64,000 nt of DNA, from contig CM061141.1 of the NCBI GenBank assembly GCA_030789695.1, positions 166,725,079-166,789,078 on the forward strand, given 5' to 3'. The translations under genes were made by a program, and so were the position numbers. Each line of letters starts with the position of its first letter. Position 1 is the stretch's first letter. The DNA comes from Scilla litardierei. Taxonomy: Eukaryota > Streptophyta > Magnoliopsida > Asparagales > Asparagaceae. Below the pieces are notes generated by a model, which was given only the letters and a program-made list of their open reading frames with translations, was not told the DNA's origin and ran no database searches. Shown here in pieces: positions 21,658 to 33,841 of this stretch.

Positions 21658-21768
21658 CTGTCCAATGAGAGGGAAATACAGCTGTGCAATATATAACTTA
21701 TCCTCGCGCTTCTGATAGCGAGAATCAAATTCATGCTTAAACATAAGGACCACCAAGATCCGAGCAGC
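21658..21768 (-). pseudogene. single exon of a SPIKE1-like DOCK-family guanine-nucleotide exchange factor
   Basis: On the minus strand an acceptor (ATGCAG) is followed by 37 open codons and then a donor (CAG, GTAGGCC). The peptide reads AARILVVLMFKHEF, then DSRYQKREDKLYIAQLYFPL, then IGQ. This is the conserved block of plant SPIKE1, the DOCK GEF that activates ROP GTPases at the ER and plasma membrane to control cell shape. Both splice borders are intact and in phase, so the exon was copied from genomic DNA and not from mRNA. The neighbouring SPIKE1 exons (the sequence after IGQ in the family) are not found nearby, so only a fragment is present. Confidence 0.8.
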
Positions 21769-22256
21769 CTGCATTCATCACAAAGAAGCAGGCAAAAACT
21801 TAAGTGTAAAGCATGTACATGCATATGCTCCCTGTTAGCTAACTGAGAACAAATAAGACCATATAAGAAAGAATCAAAGTTGCTTGGGAAGATGTATATA
21901 CCATTAGAGGCATCAGACTCACCTTTGCATGCTATGAAAGATCATCATGATCCCAAGGAAAAGCCCCTGAATAAGAATTGATGATAGATAATTTGTGCAA
22001 AATTATCATAAGCTTGAGCACAACTATGGTCATGGTTCAAAAAATGGCGAAAAACAAAAGGCAGAACAGTGTATACTGCACATATGGAACAGAGCAAACA
22101 AAACTTTAAAAAGAGTACAAAAATCACACACATGAGAAAACTGGCAACCCAAATCAGAAATCCATAGAGAATGCAAGCATACGATGCTGATTGCTTGTCT
22201 TGTTGGACATCTTGAGCCTCCCTTTGTGTCCATGCTCCATTTCTGCACGGTGTTCT

Positions 22257-22366
22257 CAGGCATTTTGCAGACATGATGAAGGCATACTTGGCATAGATGG
22301 GCTATCAAGACTTCTCCTATCAGGCCACAACCTCTGTTCACCCGATGCGTCGCACAACTGTATGAC
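22257..22366 (-). pseudogene. possible exon fragment, unidentified
   Basis: After an acceptor-like TGTAG the minus strand reads VIQLCDASGEQRLWPDRRSL and then a Ser/Pro/Met-rich stretch to a TGA, 36 codons in all. The composition is protein-like, and GC content is higher than nearby. No family recognised. It could be chance. Confidence 0.25.
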
Positions 22367-24806
22367 CTACATTTGCACACTATCTTAGCAAAGGCTATCT
22401 TAATGTGAATTTTAATGCAAAAATAGATTAGTTGTACGTGCTAGATGACTAAATTCATTTTCATAAATGACAGGTGAATTGGATGTGCTAAAATTGAGCA
22501 AGTATATGTATCGTACACTTTCAGGTTATCACCCGTAATATCTCAGCAGCAATGTTTTATTCATCAATGAGGAAAGGATTAACTTTTCACATAGTGATAC
22601 AAATGGACAAATAATAAGTTACATTGGAAAGGTTTTCCCTTTGTTAAAGAACTTATTTGAGTTGCACTTTGTTTAAGTATCGATACCCAATCCAGGTTTG
22701 CCAAAAATGATATGTTTTTCAGATTTAAGATTTAAATCTGATACTCGTTTCATCAATTCATTTGCTTAATTGGTATGAATTGCTTTTATTTTTTTAATTT
22801 CAGTTATAAGAGGCTTGGAATATCTTCATGATGGTGTATGCAACCAATAACACAGTAAGATATATAAGTGGAGCTTGTGCCAGATGTGTCTTCATGAAGT
22901 CTGTGTCTCATATAAAGGTTCTCATATAATTTGATTTATATAGCTTCATCACTTGGAAATGTCACTTGGAAATACAGGTTCTCATTACAGGTTATTAATT
23001 TATATGACAGGATTTCTGTGTTCCACGGCTACTTGATTTTTTTCAGTTTGGTTGTTCAAATAGTTAATACATCAAAGAAAACATCTCAGTTTGTAAATAT
23101 AAGATAAGAAAATCCAGGAAAACATAAATTACCAACACAGCTTTTAACAAAACCGTACCATCGAACAACAAAATGCACCCAAGCAAAAACCCAGCACCAA
23201 AGCAAATGTTTTTTGAGAGTTAATGACCTGCAAAAAAACAGTTTTTTAAGAGTGAGTGAATGTTGGGGATTTTCAGAGTTAACAAAAATTACATCCATTT
23301 GACAAAATAAACATGCACATAAAAATTTTTGAATTGAATTTTAAACACAAAAAAAAATTTGAACTGAATTTTGAACTTTGAACTAAAAACCATGACAAAA
23401 TAAACTGAATTTCGAACCCTCTATGCCCATAAATTAACTTTTGATGTGAATACAAACATAAAGAAACCTAGATTTTGATGTGAATAAAAACATAAAACAA
23501 CAAAGAAACAAATCAAAAAAAGAAACAACAAAGTTGCATTAAGGACTGGCAAACAATAGTTTTACAGGAAAAATTAGAGTTGATAAATCTCAGAGTGCCT
23601 CTAATGATGGCAACGCTTAGAATATGGAAGTTGAGCTGCAATATTTTATGATTTATATCCAGTTCTTTTCACATTTAAAATGAAGATAAATTCTCCCTAC
23701 CAAGAGATCAAAATTAATATTTTGAGTTCAAATGGTTAGTTTTTTTAATAATTGTTTTATTTGATGGCAGCAGCTGACATCCCCTATAAACTTTGATTCC
23801 AATTTGCTAATGTATAGGGAAAAATCACGCTTAACATAAGCATTTGATGTTACCTAGTTCACACTATATATGTAAATGAATGGTTCTTGATAAATGCACA
23901 GATCAGAAGCACCATAGCTTGAAATATTTGGAAAATTGTTGAAACTGGAATTTGGTCAGCACCATGGTAAACTCTTCCAGATATTTTGAAAGATTATAAA
24001 ATAAATTATTGGAATAAATATGTAGATAATATTGGAGTTGCATGAGACTATACATAAAATGTAAAATTTGCTAGCTTTGGTACTTCAAATGGAGTTTGCG
24101 GCGGAGACCCATGACTGGAACAATGAAGAGGATTGTCGTTGAAGCTGTTTGTGAATAATGGCATTAATCGATTTGAAATTTGGGAATTTGGGTTTATGAA
24201 TAATGGCATGAAGTTGTTTGTGGCTCTGGGTACATATTGTGTCCATAGTTGAAACCATCTCACTCATCAAATTCTCAATCTCACATACCTGTTCTTGATT
24301 GGCCCTGTAATGGTCACGTTTCGACCGTACGTATTTTAGCGCGTAGCCATGTTTCGTGTGCGTATTGTGTATTTGATTTTTATTACTATTTTTCGTAGTT
24401 CAGACGCGCGACCGGACCCCGTTTTCACGATTCTCTCGGAAGCGCGTTCGCCTCGGTATTTTCTTTGCAATTTTTGGATGTCATGGGGGTGAAGTTGCTA
24501 AATCGGGCTATTATATATATTATTTTTCTTAATCACTTTTTATTTAAACCTAAACTCTATTTTAATAATAAAATAAAGAAAGGTTGAATTCCAGTACGTA
24601 GCTAACTCTTTAACAAAACCCTTAATAACCTTAATCTAATAATTGTCATGTTGTAAGCTAATAGAATAAAAATCTGTTAAAAAATGGGAATCAAATCTTT
24701 TAGATCCAACTGTTATAATCAAGCCTAACCGATCCTAGGCTTCCAGGTTCCCCTTTATCCCACAAAATTCTTAACTAACTCCACGTCATCCACTCACTCT
24801 CCCACG

Positions 24807-24812
24807 TATAAA
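24807..24812 (+). promoter_or_regulatory. LTR TATA box
   Basis: TATAAA in the context CCCACGTATAAACCTC, followed 30 bases on by the start of the presumed R region. The same box lies at 34343-34348 in the other LTR, and the nested solo LTR has TATAAA at 28435. Confidence 0.6.
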
Positions 24813-26409
24813 CCTCTCCCTAACCCTACTCTACATAAGCCTAGGAGACAGCCTCTGCCATTAAAAAAACAATAGAAAAATCACAAAGCTCATACTGCCA
24901 TTCACGTGATTTCTTTTGAAACCCACCCAAAGAAACCCAGTTCTTCTTCCTCGCGAGGACGCCATCCTCCCTCTGTCGACACAACGCCAACCCGGTTGAA
25001 CTACCCAGCACCGCCGCCCAGTTCACCCCTCCAGGCGTCGCTTCCAACTGCCCTCTCAGTCGCGTGTAACCCAGTTCTCACGCCCAGCCTTCATCCATCC
25101 GACCACCCTCCTCGCAGAACCCATCGGTGCCCACTTTCGAAATATTCCGACAACCAAAGTCTACCGCACACCCCTCACCCTCGCAGCGGCCATCTCCTCC
25201 CCCGGTCGACCTGTCCGCCAGTCCCGTCGCCTCAGCAGCGCCGTCGAGCCACCCTTGCCCAGCTGCTGCCCCTCACGGCATCTACATCACCGCTTATCTC
25301 CGATCACCGATGCAAGCCCCTCCATTCCGCCACCTCATGCCGCTCGGACCGCCACTAGCCACGCTGCCGTCCGCCACCTCCTCTGCAGATAAGAGAGGAC
25401 AACGTAAACAAGTGAGTTAAATTTCCATGTAGTCGATAAGAACGATAGTGCTTATTAGTTACAGTTGGCATAACTGTAGGTTAAGTGACGTGAGCATGAT
25501 GATTATCACATGCATGTTATTTAATTCACATACTATGTTCATATACTGTCCTCCTTCATGTAAGACTTATAACCATCCAACTTGCAAGCTACTTTATTTA
25601 TAAATGTATTAGTTTGCATGTGATAACAGCTAGAAATATTCTATAATCTTAGTTGCTAAAAATGTTGTAGGGTATTTATATAATGTCAGAACGTTAATGT
25701 TAATGATTTATAAATCTGTTTAAGTCAGTGTTATTAAATGAGATGTGAGTGAATAAATCAGTAAGTTAATTTGATAATACCAATTAGCTTAGTTGTTAGC
25801 TCCTATATGAGCAGAACTTATCTATAGGATCGATATCTTAAAAAGAATTATATTCAGTAAGCTCTATATGTTTTGAACCCTAGTAATTTTATGGACATTA
25901 GCAGCTCTGGTTGTAAATTAAATCGGTAGGGTTTAATAATGAATGTTATGGTATGAACACCCCTAGGGTAGATAACCTAATAAGATTGAATTACTAGGCA
26001 ATGTAAGAATTGTTTATTATATCCTATTTCGGTCGAAAACAAACCTAATTCGGACACGTGTTAATCAAACAGAGAACCGGCCTTTCCGCTCCATTCGTGA
26101 TACCGGAATCCAACCCCTGATGTCGCTACCCGACGTCAGAGTAGCTCTCGCGTCGTGTTGAGGTAAGATCTGCCCCTTAGGAATCACCACTTGCCTGTTA
26201 ATCAACTAAATTGGTAATTTCTGATGGTTGTGATTCACTAATCAAGATTAATAAATTGGAACTGTAGGCTGGACTGCGATCTGAACACATAGGTAGTTTG
26301 GACTCTGGTTGATCGTGACTTCAGCTTGGTTGTTCAGGCAAGTGATACTTGCCAGTAAATGTTTAAGGCCATGTTTTTTAGGCCAATTTGTGTGTTAGCG
26401 TAAAAGAGA

Positions 26410-26515
26410 CTAGGCAGTGAAATGATAGCTGCCTAGACGACCCCTTTTGATCTAGTTTGACAACGAAACTAGATCCGACACCACTTCTAATCTAGCTTGA
26501 CAACGAAGCTAGATT
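26410..26515 (+). other. three consecutive stem-loops in the LTR
   Basis: CTAGGCAG...CTGCCTAG (26410-26436), GATCTAGTTT...AAACTAGATC (26449-26475) and AATCTAGCTT...AAGCTAGATT (26489-26515). The last two share the loop GACAACG and look like a duplicated hairpin with paired changes. They are repeated at 35946-36051. Confidence 0.85.
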
Positions 26516-27961
26516 CGACACTTTTACTTGCTTCCATTCATGCTGCCATGTCGTGTTTAATTTCAATTAACAGTACGTAATTTAACTGCTCATTGCCATG
26601 TCATTGCATGCATTCAATGTTTCATCGCGATTGCGTAGCACACGCTACACTTATTGTAATAATTGAGGCTAGGCACCTGCTTTGCGGGCACAACCCTATG
26701 CCAAAAACACTTCCTGGACTCGTGATCCAGAAGCGAGCTCACGTACTTGGGAAACCAAGGCTCGACACTGGGGAGGGGTAGGGTTAAGCTATCACGCAGC
26801 GTAGAAGGATGCCTGATCCGCTCCTTCAGCTGTAAGGAGTAAACCCTGTGCACATCGTGAAATGATAATGTTCGAGAAATGATAATGTTCGTGATTCGTG
26901 AAAACAGTGTTTTCGTAGCTTCTGCTACGACGTGCATGCATGTCATCATATAATCTTAAATTGTTGCATTCTTTAAATGTCATGTCTTTTCATTATATTT
27001 AGAACTGCTAGTCACTTTATTTTATTTGTATACTTGCACAAAAGTCCTCCGCTTTCTTTGGGAGACTTTTGCTGACATGTGCCCTTTTCTCTTTGGGTGT
27101 CACATGTCAGGTTTTGAGCCTGACTTAGTTATAGAGAACGACAGGTTGCTGACGTTCAGTTCGAGGATTCCAGTCCTACCTTTAGTCTCAGCCGGTGACT
27201 CTCCTTACTTTTGTTTCAGCCATGTTTTAGGCCTATTGTTCAGACTTTTACTTTTGTGACTTTCTGTGATATTGGAATAATTTGCTGGATGTTATGTTGG
27301 TGGATGTTTACTTTTATATCTGCTTTATTATTGTTGTTGTTGTTTCATCGCAATGCAAAGGACCTGCTATCATTTGAAATTTTTACAGACGCTTATCAGA
27401 CTGCAGCTTCACAGCTCCACGTTTGAGCGGACCTCCTCACGTCTCGCCTTCCATATTAGGGAAGCGGGGCGTGACAGGTTTTGTTGGTGGCCCATGCAGG
27501 TCCACTTTGCATTCGCGAAATATCGGAACAACAATAATGATAAACAACATCCAATTAAATATTCGGAACATCCAAGTCATGATTAAGTCTAATCTGAACG
27601 TTTCACTGTCTTAGATGGTAGAAAGACTTAGGTAGATGTCCAGGTTTGATAGTCAGGAGACTTTGTCAAGATTTAGTTAAACTCGTCATAAGTTGCCTTA
27701 GTAGTCTCCCAACCAGCCCTGATCATATTAAACTTCTAGAGCTTTTCTTTTAGCCGTTCGTTGAGTCCATCGATTTCGGGCCCAGCAGAACGTAATCTTG
27801 TTACTCTTAGGACCCCACCCCGAGCCTCTATTACAGTCTAGTCTTTTAGAGAGTCTTAGCGCTAAGTTTTCCTGATCTCTAGTTGGCCCGGTGAATAGAA
27901 CCACCGATCTTTATCATTTTCCTAATCGTTGCACTTCTGTGTTATCGACCGTAGATCCCAT

Positions 27962-30900
27962 TGTAACGACCACTTTCCGGTCGTGAATTTTTAGCGCATA
28001 TGTTGTTTGTGGTGCGTATATTCGTTTTGTTTGTATTTTGTTGTTGTTGTTGTTGTTGTTCCGTAGTTCAGACGTGCGACCGAACCCCGTATTCACAACC
28101 CTCTCGGAGGCGCGATCGTTCCGGTATTTTCGTTGTAATTTTTGGAAGTCGGGAACCAATCTGCCATAACTTTTTTTTAATTATTAAAGCATTTAATTTG
28201 TTTTATTTCAAAATTCTAGATTTAGGTACGTTTTAAATCAATTCATGTAAGTAATATTATTAACCTTTAAAAAAATCAAACACTAGTAATTCAAGTGTGC
28301 TGGACGTTTTTTATAAAGGAAAAAGCAAACCCTATTAAGGAATCTAACCGTATGATGTCATCCCATTTTCCCCATAACCCCACACTCCCATTAATCTCTC
28401 CCACGTGAGATAACCCTCTCCCCACCCTTAATAATATAAACCCCAAGGTTTCTTATTATTAAAATAACATTATGGCCTAACGCCTAATCACGTGATCCTT
28501 TAGCCGGCCTTTAAATATTAACCTAGGTTTTTATCTCCTCTCGCTAACTCCAACTGTAGCCGCCTCTCTTTTTCTCCTCCGCACGGCATCAATCGCGCAG
28601 CAGGCGTAGCCCCTCCCTCGCGCGTTTTCACGGCGGCTTGTCCCTGCCGTCCGGCCTCCCGACGTACCCCCTCCGGCCTCCTTAGGCCGCGGCGACCCTC
28701 ACCGGCCATCCCCCATCAGACATCATCTCCGGCACCCCCTTATACCCGATCACCTCCTCCGAATGGCAGCAGCCGGCGCCCTTCTGCCGATGTCATCACC
28801 GTTGCGCGCAACGCCCAGATCTGCGGGCTGTTGCACAACTGTTGCTGGCCGCCGGTCTCCTCTGCATGGCCGCCGACAACCGCATCAGCCACCAGGCCGG
28901 AGTCCTCAGCCCGCACAAGCCTTCCGCTCGGAGCGATGGATTGCCGCAACCCCTTTCACGTAAGTGGTCATTTTTATTCATGGTATTAAAGCTATGGAAT
29001 AATCTGCTAGTTTAGTTAAGCACCATGGGAGGTAGTAGGTAGTTTGACACTTATAATTAGTTGTTAATGGGTTAGCAGAACCTTCATGTAAATATTTATG
29101 TCCTTGTTTTATAAGTTAGTATAGAAATCTATATTGTTATGTCAGTAAATAAAATAACTGATGTAATGTTACCTGTATAAAATCAGCACCTATCCATTAG
29201 TAATAAGATATTTAGTGTTAGATCAACGGTATTTTCTAATGAAGTCCGTGTACTAGGAGTAAAACAGAAACCTAATATTGGATACATGTAAGTACTGTTA
29301 GCTCTATGTATAAGTTAGTTGCTATATGTGCATATAGATATATATTATATAATTAGAATCTCACAAGTTGGGATTATTATCATTGGTAGAGAAATTCATT
29401 AGCTTGATGTCCTAGCTCATCCTTGTCGCAGATATAGTACATTGTTCTTCGCGGCCCGTTACCGTTTCCGAACCGTTCACTTCCATACCGTTCACGCTAC
29501 CAGAATCCAACCCCTGACGTCGCTACCCGACGTCAGTGTAGCTCTCGCGTCATGTAAGGGTAAATTTCTGAACACTTAGGACCCCCAACCCAACCTTGTT
29601 AAACAAGATAAAAATCGGTTTTTCGGTTGTCTGATAATTCACTAATCAAGATTAATAGTATGGGACCATATGTCTGGTGACCCAAGGCCAGTTAATCTGG
29701 TTTATCTTATGTCGTTGCCTGTGAATGTTAGAGTGCATGCTTGTGATGATAGGATTATTGTACAGGTTCCGTAGATCCGTTGGTTGACCCAGACTCTGCT
29801 GGACTACATCCTTGTCGGAATCTTTCAGGCAAGGAATGAGACTTTAGTTACTGCTTTTATACTTTTCTAGAATTGATGTTAGAACTGCTAGATTTATTTC
29901 TGCAAAATACTTGAAAATGATCGCATGTTACTTTCTGCTCGAACCCACTTTTAAGATGCAACTTGAACCTCACATGCTAATTAATAAGCCAGACTTTTTT
30001 AATTGTGTGGATCTTTGTAGAAGATCACAGGCGTGGGCCTCTCCTATACGGAGGTTGGCACTACTCTTGTGGAGCGTCTGCTGGCTAGCCCAGAGACGGC
30101 TCGCTTACGGATAGTTGATCGATGACGGGGGTGACCATTGAGAACTGGTGCTCCCCAGCTTTGGATCACCCGTGACTGGTGCGCTCTGGTATGATACGTA
30201 GTATCATTCATGATTAATGATTTGTTTCGGATCGACGACGGGGGTGACCATTGAGAACTGGTGCTCCCCAGCTTTGGCTCACCCGTGACTGGTGCGCTCC
30301 GGTATGATATGCTATATCATTCGTGATCCTTGTCTTGTCTCGTGTCTAGATGGAGCGTTTGTTGGCTCGTGTCCATAACACAAACGACTCGCGGGTGGGG
30401 TAGGACAAAAGAGTCTAGCTGGGCCTGGGGGTAGCTCCCCTCCGCCTACGCAGCTTGAGTCCTTAGGCTTTATCTTCGTGTCGCAGTTGGTGCACTCCTG
30501 TTTGCTTCGCAGGGATGCATTCCGGTCGTTTGACCTTTTTCTAGACTTGGACAATCTGACCAGATGGACACCCCTGGCAGATTGACAGAACCACATGAAC
30601 AACTCTTAGACGATCTGACTAGATGGACACCCCTAGCAGATCGATTAGAATAACCATTACTTATTTCCTGCTTTCTAGAACTTCCTGTGTAGCTGTCATT
30701 TAAATTCCATATAGAACTGCTAGAATTGTATAACTGCTTTAATTATAGTCTCATTAGTTCGTTGCTGACATGTGTTTTGCACATGTCACAGACTTGACTG
30801 AGCTGGCATCACCTGAGGATCCCAGCAGACTTTTCACTCTTTAGTTTCCCCTGGTACGTGCAGTTTTAGTTTCTATGTTAAACTCTTTGTTGGTTATCTT

Positions 30901-31084
30901 CTGCTTTGAATAGTATCTTATATTACTGTTTGATTATTGTTTCATGCTAAACCATTCGATCGGACCTTCTCCTCCGTATCATAACTTGCCTAGACGCTTA
31001 TTGGACCCCGAGCCTCAACGGCTCGAGTCCATGCGGGCTGGCCATGCCCCGTTGCCCCAATTTTTTGGGAAGCGGGGCGTGACA
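27962..31084 (+). mobile_element. nested solo LTR of a related family
   Basis: 3123 bp from TGTAACGACC to GGGGCGTGACA, with CCCAT on both sides (27957-27961 and 31085-31089). It is clearly related to the outer LTRs but diverged: shared blocks include GTAGTTCAGACG, CCCCTGA-GTCGCTACCCGACG and TAGCTCTCGCGTC. There is only one LTR and no interior, as expected after recombination between two LTRs. It sits in the core of the LARD-like element. Confidence 0.88.
30117..30342 (+). repeat. 113-bp tandem duplication in the solo LTR
   Basis: GGGGGTGACCATTGAGAACT and the following sequence to GGTATGATA recur 113 bp later (starts at 30117 and 30230). A further short pair, AGATGGACACCCCT, lies near 30562 and 30622. 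Confidence 0.9.
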
Positions 31085-33841
31085 CCCATCGTAGTTTTCA
31101 CGAATCGTATCCTAGGCGTATTCACCTCACGATCATATTCTTTGCCCTCGATACACGTGATCTTTTCCCGACGATTATCGTTAAGTTTTTGAGTCTTCTC
31201 TATTGCAAATCTTGATTCCTCAAAGTTATTTTTGATTTTCCTTATTAAAAGTTTTCGCTCAGTTTAAATTTAGTTTTAAACCTACTTCCTATATATTTAA
31301 AATTCCTTACTTTTCAATTGAGTAAAAAAAATTCTTCGTAGATTTTGAAGTCTATTTGTTGTAATTTTAACTACTATCTCGTAATCATTCCCTGACCTAG
31401 ATCTTTCGAATTTCGGTTTTAAAATTTTGTTACCATTTTTAATAACTCAATATATCTTCTTTCCATTTCTACGCTACTAAGTTTATTATTATTCTTCTAT
31501 TCACCGTACACACTTTTAGAATATTTTTCTAATCTTAATAGAATTTCAATATATTTTTATATATCAGATCTATGTTTATCGTGCTCATATTTCAAAATTT
31601 TTGTATAAACCTATTTTCATTTACAACCCGATCACTGCCTCCCCGACTCATTATTTTCTTGTCTCAACACTTTTTTTTCGTGTTTTAAAATTTTTTATCG
31701 TTGGCTCGCCATTTCTACATATTTTTAAGGGTATGTGTATATATATATATATATGATACCACATTTTACACGTATGCTTCTCTCATCTATTTAATTATTT
31801 AGGACAATATTTTTGTCCCACACAACCAGCTATCTCCTTATCCTCACCTTAATCTGAAGTCGCTTTTTCGATCTTGTTCGTTACGCTTTTTGTTTCAGTT
31901 TCCTTTCTATTGTCTAGATGCTAGTGCTCGTTGTTGCATGTGTCAATCTTAGCATAGAAGCGAGCCCATTGATTTTGTTGCGATGTCGTTGTGGTGCATG
32001 TATAACTAGAGTGTGTGGACTCGTGTGTGAACCCCGGCGTATCACCCACGTATGGGTGTACTCCCCTGTAATATTAATGTTGCAGCTTGTGTGATGTATA
32101 CATACTCAGTGTTATTCATGATGTATATGAAGTTGTATGGATGATATTAGTTATATATGTGTGGGTAGCTATAACACTTTAGGAATGTCTGTATATATAT
32201 TAGAAATTATATTGGAGTATAGACTAGTAGTGTATGTAGTTTGAAGATACTTGTAAATGCTTGATATATATACTTGTAAGCCATGTGCATGTTAGGTATA
32301 ATGATAATAGGTGTACTTATAGTTAAGTGTGTAGGTCTATTGCATGACCTATATGTTAGTACGTGTGAGCGTGTACTCGTATGTAGATATGTATGGTACT
32401 CAAACGTAAATAGTTACGTATTAGCTGTATGAGTATATGTGATATACGTGTGGTAATATGATTATAGTTTTGATAATATTGCTTGTCTTGATGGGATGTT
32501 ATGCGTGTGCGTGTATACCGTGAGGTATACACGATTATGGTATGTCTTAATCTATGTATGAATAAGTAGATGTGTTGGTATACTAATTATAGGTAGATGG
32601 CTATGGTGTGGATGTATATTACATGTATGTGACTATACGATGAATGCATGTGTTAGAGAGTGTATTAAAATTATACGTGTGCTGATATTTGTAATATTAG
32701 TATGGTATGTAAAGTGATTGAATTATGTGGGTGTGATCTGACTAAATATAGTGATTGATATTATAGTATGTATGTGGTTATGTTGGTAGATGTATATATA
32801 CTGGAGTGGTATATGTATTTGAATAGATACCGTGTTATGTATATAGAATTTTCCTGATATGGGTTTTGGAGTCTCACTCAAGCTTGAGTGAGTATACTCT
32901 AAGTATATCGTTACATAAGTCTGTGGTTTGTGTGTAGTACCATGAATATAGCGATGGATGATGTATGTATAGTGATAGGATTGTTTGTGTCTGGTTGTGT
33001 TACGCACATGATTGTGGGTGACTATACCCTATTATAGTTATGAGTGTCGGTCTTATGGTATAGTTAATTACTAAGATTTTCCATGTTTAATGTATATCTG
33101 TTAGCTAAGCTTGGTGTGTGGGATGTGTTGAGTGTATAGTGGTATGAGTGGTATTTATGAATGTCATATTAGCGTGTGTGGGTATGCACCATGCACAGGT
33201 AAGTATGTGACTTAGTTATAGGTATTTGTGATTATGGTACGTGTGATGAGTCTTGATTATAGTTATAGGACTGTATGTGATGTGATTATTTGGTGAAGTA
33301 TCTGCGTGCATTTGAATAACTATATATTTGTGAAATTATAGTAATGTTGAATGTATGTTATGTATAGTAAACCTGATTTAATAATGGTATGATGTGATTA
33401 TATGTGTTGATGTATTTGGTGTTGGATGTATACTAGGAGATATAGGGAGTAGTATATCCATGTTCGTTTGTTCATAGGTAGTTATATGTACATGAGTGCT
33501 ATGATTGTATTTGCTAGTGTGAAATTGTTTTCATGTAAGTATGGGAGAGTTGGTTATGCGATAGTGTGTGATAGTTATATAGGGGATGTACGTAACTACA
33601 TGAATGATTGAAGTATGTGTATGAATTTGACTGACTATGATAGGTATATGTATAGAATGAGCGAAAATATATACATGTTGGTAGTATTAATGTTTGACTA
33701 CCTAGTGCATATATAAGCACTTGTAGTGACTGTATCTGGTTTGAATTATAATGTGGTATGATTGGGGAAGTTACTAGAGTGGCTATATATATTTATAGTT
33801 AGAGATTCCGAGGACGGAATCTTTTTTTAAGGTGGGTATGA
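31085..33841 (+). other. non-coding core of the LARD-like element
   Basis: No open frame of interest. From about 31950 to 33840 the plus strand is poor in C and rich in T, G and A, with many TGTATG, GTGTGT and TATGTATA phrases, while 31200-31700 is T-rich with short Ts and Cs. A sharp strand bias like this over about 1.9 kb is unusual. It may reflect function of the RNA, such as packaging, or past methylation-driven change. The sequence alone does not decide. Confidence 0.7.
33829..33836 (+). promoter_or_regulatory. polypurine tract of the LARD-like element
   Basis: AAGGTGGG follows a run of seven T and lies 5 bases before the right LTR. It is the expected primer site for plus-strand DNA synthesis. 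No convincing tRNA primer site was found next to the left LTR. Confidence 0.55.

Larger units (their letters stand above)
19481..24300. other. non-coding DNA with minus-strand exon fragments
   Basis: AT-rich DNA between the Helitron-like 3' segment and the LTR element. Exon-like pieces are listed separately. The rest (19490-20000, 20280-21650, 21770-22250, 22370-24300) shows no coding region that I can support. It continues after the LTR element at 37018; the junction TTGATTGGCCC / GGCCCAAGAATTC shows the empty-site sequence. Confidence 0.6.
24306..27476 (+). repeat. left LTR of the LARD-like element
   Basis: 3171 bp, TG...CA ends. It holds a TATA box at 24807, a GC-rich CCx/Pro-rich leader (24906-25420) and three hairpins (26410-26515). 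The 150- and 97-codon open frames in the leader are unlikely to be genes: they are Pro/Ser/His-rich and overlap in two frames. Confidence 0.93.

Noticed and set aside
24906..25420. 150- and 97-codon Pro/Ser/His-rich frames, repeated at 34442-34956
   Set aside because: They lie in the GC-rich leader of an LTR, overlap each other and match no family; identity between copies only reflects the young LTR pair.
27477..27510. Primer binding site of the LARD-like element
   Set aside because: A TGG triplet is present 11 bases after the LTR, but the following bases do not match a tRNA end that I can name.
32723..33720. His/Tyr/Thr-rich minus-strand frames
   Set aside because: They come from the strand-biased TGTATG-rich core of the LARD-like element.
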